Assembly: GCF_045124755.1 (NCBI RefSeq)
Contig: NZ_JBGVMK010000063.1
Direction: 5' to 3' (one strand)
From: Succinimonas sp045124755
Lineage (GTDB): Bacteria > Pseudomonadota > Gammaproteobacteria > Enterobacterales > Succinivibrionaceae
DNA length: 64,000 bases
Position 1 is the stretch's first letter. The number at the start of each line of letters is the position of its first letter. Below the pieces are notes generated by a model that saw only the letters and a program-made list of their open reading frames with translations, did not search any database and was not told the origin of the DNA. The position numbers and the translations under genes were made by a program. Shown one piece after another: positions 60,176 through 64,000 of this stretch.

Positions 60176-62752
60176 ATGAGACAGGACAGATTAACGAATC
60201 AGTTTCAGCAAGCTCTTTCGGATGCTCAGTCACTGGTGATTGGCAATGACCAGCAGATGATCGAGCCCTTGCATATTATGAGCGCTCTTTTAAATCAGGA
60301 GGGCGGTACCACCGCCCCCCTGATGACTCTGGCGGGAGCCGATCCCAAGGCTGTTGATATTCTCTTAAACGAGAAGATCAAGTCCCTGCCCACGGTGCGG
60401 GGCGTCGGCGGGGACATTCAGCTGTCAAACTCCTCCATCAAGGTGCTCAATGTTTGCGACCGGCTGGCACAGAAGGCCAATGACGGCTACATTTCCACGG
60501 AATTTTTTGTGAAGGCGGCTTTTGATAATGACTACGACGTGCAGACCATTCTTAAGAAATGCAATGTTACCGCCGCTCGCATTGACGAGGCCATAGAGAA
60601 GATTCGCGGTGGCGAGAATGTTAATTCCGCCGAATCCGAAAGCACCCGTCAGGCTCTGAGCAAATATACGGTGGATGTTACCGCTCTGGCGGAAAAGGGC
60701 AAGCTGGATCCGGTTATCGGCCGCGATGACGAGATCCGCCGCACCATGCAGGTGCTCCAGAGAAGAACCAAGAACAATCCGGTGCTTATCGGCGAGCCGG
60801 GCGTGGGCAAGACGGCAATTTGCGAAGGCCTGGCCCAGCGCATCGTCAAGGGCGAGGTGCCTGAGGGCCTTAAGAAGAAAAGAGTGCTGTCTCTGGACAT
60901 GGGCGTTCTTCTGGCGGGAGCCAAGTACCGCGGCGACTTTGAGGAACGGCTGAAGTCAGTGCTTAACGCTTTGGAAAAGGAGAGCGGCAACATTATCCTC
61001 TTTATCGATGAGCTGCATACCCTGGTGGGAGCCGGAAAGGCCGAGGGATCCATGGATGCCGGAAATATGCTGAAGCCGGCACTGGCCCGGGGCGCTTTGC
61101 ATTGCATGGGCGCCACCACTCTGGACGAGTACCGCAAGTATATCGAGAAGGATGCCGCTCTGGAAAGACGGTTCCAGAAGGTGTTTGTGGGCGAGCCCTC
61201 CGTGGAGAACACCATTGCCATTCTGCGGGGACTTAAGGAAAAGTACGAGCTCCATCATCACGTGCAGATTACCGATCCGGCCATTGTGGCGGCTGCAACG
61301 CTGTCAAATCGCTACATTACTGACCGGCAGCTTCCCGACAAAGCCATTGACCTTATTGACGAAGCTGCCGCCAGCATCAGGCTGCAGATGGATTCCAAGC
61401 CGGAGCCTCTGGATGTCCTGGAGCATAAGCTGATTCAGCTTAAAATGGAGCGTCAGGCAGTCTCCCGGGAGTCTGACGAGGCCAGCAAGAAGCGCCTTCA
61501 GGCCATTGACGATGACATTGCCGCCAAGGAGGAGGAGCTCAATAAGCTCGCCGGTATCTGGAAGGCGGAAAAGGCCGGACTTACCGGGGTGCAGCATCTC
61601 AAGGAGGAGCTGGATTCTGCCCGCTATCAGTATGAGGTGGCCATGCGCAATGTCCGCTATGATGACGCGTCCAAGCTGAGATATGAGACTATCCCCAATC
61701 TGGAGAGACAGATTGCCGAGAGCGAGAAGATCAAGCAGGACGGCGGCCCCAAGCTTCTTCGGAACAAGGTTTCGGAAAATGAAATCGCCGAGGTGGTGTC
61801 CCGTGCTACCGGCATTCCGGTCTCCAAGATGCTGGAGGGCGAAAGACAGAAGCTGTTGCATATGGAGGAAAATCTCCATCAGCGGGTTATCGGACAGGAG
61901 GAGGCCGTCAATGCCATAGCCAATGCCATCAGGAGAAGCCGCGCCGGGCTCGGGGATCCCCAGAGACCCATCGGATCCTTCCTGTTCATGGGGCCTACCG
62001 GTGTCGGCAAGACCGAGCTTTGCAAGGCTCTGGCGGAATTCATGTTCGATACGGTCAATGCCATGGTGCGCATCGATATGAGCGAATTCATGGAAAAGCA
62101 CAGCGTGTCCCGTCTGGTGGGAGCTCCTCCGGGATATGTTGGTTATGACGAGGGCGGCTATCTTACCGAGGCGGTGCGGCGGAGACCCTACAGCGTGATT
62201 CTTCTTGATGAAATCGAGAAGGCTCATCCGGATATTTTCAATATCCTGCTGCAGGTGCTGGACGACGGCAGACTGACAGACGGCCAGGGACGCACGGTGG
62301 ACTTTAAGAATACCGTGATCATCATGACCTCCAATCTGGGATCTGATATTATTCAGGAAGAAACGGGGCATAAGGAGTACGCTGAAATAAAGGCGGATCT
62401 TATGGAGCTTTTGCAGACCCGCTTTAAGCCGGAATTTCTGAATCGTATTGATGAGACGGTGGTATTCCATCCTCTCGGCAAGGAGCATATCAAGAATATC
62501 GCCCGGATTCAGCTGGATGTTCTCATAAAGAGACTGGCTCAGAACGGCTGTGAAATCAGGTTCCCGGATCATCTTCTGGACAGAATCGCCGATATCGGAT
62601 ACGACCCGGTATTCGGAGCCCGGCCGCTCAGAAGAGCTATTCAGACCTATATTGAGAACCCGCTGGCCGAGGCGGTGCTCAAGGGCGAACTGGCTTCAGA
62701 CAGAGCAGTCAGCGTGGATCTTGATGACAACGCCAAACTGGTTTTAAGCTAA
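60176..62752 (+). CDS. clpB: Disaggregating chaperone ClpB
   Basis: ClpB is the Hsp100 that, with DnaK, pulls polypeptides out of aggregates. The 858 residues have the N-domain (1-145), first AAA+ domain with Walker A GEPGVGKT and ELHTLVGAGKAEGSMDAGN, a middle coiled-coil domain (about 405-525), and the second AAA+ domain with GPTGVGKT and SEFMEKHSVSRLVGAPPGYVGYDEGG. GAGG at 60163-60166 fits the ATG at 60176; a GTG at 60170 is possible. clpB followed by an rrn operon matches E. coli. Confidence 0.97.
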   Translation: MRQDRLTNQFQQALSDAQSLVIGNDQQMIEPLHIMSALLNQEGGTTAPLMTLAGADPKAVDILLNEKIKSLPTVRGVGGDIQLSNSSIKVLNVCDRLAQKANDGYISTEFFVKAAFDNDYDVQTILKKCNVTAARIDEAIEKIRGGENVNSAESESTRQALSKYTVDVTALAEKGKLDPVIGRDDEIRRTMQVLQRRTKNNPVLIGEPGVGKTAICEGLAQRIVKGEVPEGLKKKRVLSLDMGVLLAGAKYRGDFEERLKSVLNALEKESGNIILFIDELHTLVGAGKAEGSMDAGNMLKPALARGALHCMGATTLDEYRKYIEKDAALERRFQKVFVGEPSVENTIAILRGLKEKYELHHHVQITDPAIVAAATLSNRYITDRQLPDKAIDLIDEAAASIRLQMDSKPEPLDVLEHKLIQLKMERQAVSRESDEASKKRLQAIDDDIAAKEEELNKLAGIWKAEKAGLTGVQHLKEELDSARYQYEVAMRNVRYDDASKLRYETIPNLERQIAESEKIKQDGGPKLLRNKVSENEIAEVVSRATGIPVSKMLEGERQKLLHMEENLHQRVIGQEEAVNAIANAIRRSRAGLGDPQRPIGSFLFMGPTGVGKTELCKALAEFMFDTVNAMVRIDMSEFMEKHSVSRLVGAPPGYVGYDEGGYLTEAVRRRPYSVILLDEIEKAHPDIFNILLQVLDDGRLTDGQGRTVDFKNTVIIMTSNLGSDIIQEETGHKEYAEIKADLMELLQTRFKPEFLNRIDETVVFHPLGKEHIKNIARIQLDVLIKRLAQNGCEIRFPDHLLDRIADIGYDPVFGARPLRRAIQTYIENPLAEAVLKGELASDRAVSVDLDDNAKLVLS

Positions 62753-62793
62753 TCAGCCAAACGGTGTCACGGCGGCATCCATGACAAATGCAG

Positions 62794-62826
62794 AAATCCT
62801 TCCGTTATCAGGCGGAGGGATTTTTT
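62794..62826 (+). terminator. Intrinsic terminator of clpB
   Basis: AAATCCTTCCG and CGGAGGGATTT form an 11-base-pair stem (one G-U) around TTATCAGG, then T to 62826. Confidence 0.9.
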
Positions 62827-62896
62827 ATGTACCGCATGTTAAGCAGGAAGACGGGAACATGCGGTTTTCAGCAGGAAATTAAAAACAGGTACAGCT

Positions 62897-63634
62897 ATGC
62901 AAAATAATGGAATTAACAGGGGACACAGAACTGGCATGAGAACAGGAGCAGTCATCAGAGCCGCTTTGGCTTTTTCAGGCCTTGTTTTCGGGTGCGGCGC
63001 GGAGGCCGGTCTGGCAGATTTCAACGTCGGGGCGGCTTACTGGGCGGCGGACAGCGAGATGACTTCTGATACCGGGGGAACCTGGCATACCGGACGCGCG
63101 GCCTACGGGGTAGCTCCGGGAGGTCTTTTTGTCTGGGGGGAAGCTCAGCATGCCGTTCCCGTGCTGCCGAATATCAGGCTCAGAGGCACGCTGTACCACG
63201 ACAACGCAGGGGGGATGAGCTCAAAGCAGAATCACCTGGATGTAATCGGTTACTGGAATGCGATTGATCTCACACCGGTTTCGCTGAGACTGGGCATTGG
63301 CGCCAAGGCCGGGGACATGAGCTACCGGAAGGCCGGCGAGCGGATTTCCTTCACCCATGTTAAGCCCTTTGTTTACGGCCGTTTGTTCCTGGAGGCGCCG
63401 GGAACCGGACTTTCCTTCGGCGGCGAGGGCGAGTTTATGACGCTGCCTCATAACCATCAGAAGCTGTTTGACGGTCTTCTGGGGGCGGACTGGAATTTCG
63501 GGGGGACTCTGGTTTCCGGAGGCGCTGTGGCGGGTTACCGTTATCTGTATCTCCGGGAGGATTATTCCGGAAGCCTTACTGCGGCAACCCGGATCCGGGG
63601 GCCCTATGCCGGACTTTATCTGTCGTTTCTGTAA
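62897..63634 (+). CDS. Outer-membrane beta-barrel protein (TIGR04219-like)
   Basis: The 245 residues have a signal peptide ending near AEA|G and a mature part rich in alternating hydrophobic strands: ADFNVGAAYWAAD, IRLRGTLYHDN, NHLDVIGYWNAIDLTPVSLRLGIGAKAGDM, VSGGAVAGYRYLYLRED. It ends LYLSFL with a terminal hydrophobic residue, a mark of barrels inserted by the Bam machinery. It resembles the TIGR04219 family of outer-membrane proteins of unknown function. An internal ATG at 62936 gives a shorter signal peptide and may be the true start. Confidence 0.75.
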   Translation: MQNNGINRGHRTGMRTGAVIRAALAFSGLVFGCGAEAGLADFNVGAAYWAADSEMTSDTGGTWHTGRAAYGVAPGGLFVWGEAQHAVPVLPNIRLRGTLYHDNAGGMSSKQNHLDVIGYWNAIDLTPVSLRLGIGAKAGDMSYRKAGERISFTHVKPFVYGRLFLEAPGTGLSFGGEGEFMTLPHNHQKLFDGLLGADWNFGGTLVSGGAVAGYRYLYLREDYSGSLTAATRIRGPYAGLYLSFL

Positions 63635-64000
63635 TGATGCAAAGATCGAACAGGGGGACGGCAAATTCTGAAAGGAAGCAACGCGCGGAAAAAGCTGCAC
63701 TTTCGGAGCCGGCAGCAGGACACATAGGTCAATGTGAGCCGGATTCGGAGGTGGCGTCTTAAAAGACAAAAAAATGTTAATTCCTGTCAAAGCCTTGTGC
63801 TATAAGCTCTGAATGGTATTTTGCCGGGGGTGAACTCAGGAAAACACAAAAAAAATTCAAAAAAAGTGTTGACGGGTTTCAAAAAAACTCTAAAATACGC
63901 ATTCGCTGACAGGGTAAAGCTCAGCGAAGTTCTTTAACAAACAGCTTAGACAATCTGTGTGGGCACTCGGCAGAAATTATCGGAAGGCTAAGAAAAGAAG
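63635..64000 (+). promoter_or_regulatory. rRNA operon promoter and leader
   Basis: TTGACG (63869-63874), a 16-base spacer and TAAAAT (63891-63896) form a strong promoter below an A-rich UP element (63838-63865). The leader contains a boxA-like antitermination site, GTTCTTTAACAAA (63929-63941), and then GACAATCTGTGTGGGCACTC, which is the E. coli 16S leader sequence. The 16S gene itself starts beyond the window. Bases 63635-63835 show no gene. Confidence 0.9.

Noticed and set aside
63960..64000. Start of the 16S rRNA gene inside the window
   Set aside because: The bases match the leader; the conserved AGAGTTTGATC start of 16S does not appear before the edge.

Overview
The window comes from a gammaproteobacterium. 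Several gene orders match the Escherichia coli chromosome: ftsB-ispD-ispF-surE-yqaA-nlpD-mutS, pncC-recA-recX-alaS-csrA-tRNA-Ser-tRNA-Arg, dnaB-alr, prfB-lysS, and bamD-rluD-pgeF-clpB leading into an rRNA operon. The absence of rpoS, pcm and truD from their usual places, a LuxS unlike the E. coli form, and several AAA-ATPase accessory genes suggest a host-associated anaerobe of the Succinivibrionaceae type. That placement is an inference from gene content; no rRNA gene lies inside the window.

Region by region: 1-8000 is an accessory zone with a SNF2 helicase cut by the window edge, a Fic protein, an AAA-ATPase/nuclease-like protein, a 0.7 kb AT-rich gap full of inverted repeats, a PIN/NYN-like protein and a decaying DUF4143 ATPase. 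8.0-15.5 kb holds luxS, an exported flavodoxin, relA, gltS, a small cysteine-rich secreted protein and pyrG. 15.7-24.5 kb is a single-strand sulfur operon. 24.6-40.7 kb is conserved housekeeping from eno to csrA and three tRNAs. 40.8-53 kb carries dnaB, alr, nadC, prfB (with its programmed frameshift), lysS, dapA, trmB, amgK-murU and djlA. 53-64 kb has a 2-hydroxyacid dehydrogenase, a HAD hydrolase, rluA, a quinone oxidoreductase, bamD, rluD, pgeF, clpB, an outer-membrane barrel protein and the promoter and leader of an rrn operon running off the right edge.

The most interesting part is the sulfur operon (15742-24569), which lies between pyrG and eno, genes that are neighbours in E. coli. It encodes a MetY-type sulfhydrylase, a JAMM peptidase, a MoaD-E1-rhodanese fusion, a family 2-type encapsulin shell protein, a cysteine desulfurase with a long disordered N-terminal extension (the expected cargo), a serine acetyltransferase, a second ubiquitin-like sulfur carrier with a masked C-terminus, a second E1, a second JAMM peptidase and a TusA-like protein. 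Read together, the genes suggest that a nanocompartment-housed cysteine desulfurase is coupled to protein-thiocarboxylate synthesis of cysteine and/or homocysteine. The sequence shows the gene content; the coupling is inference.
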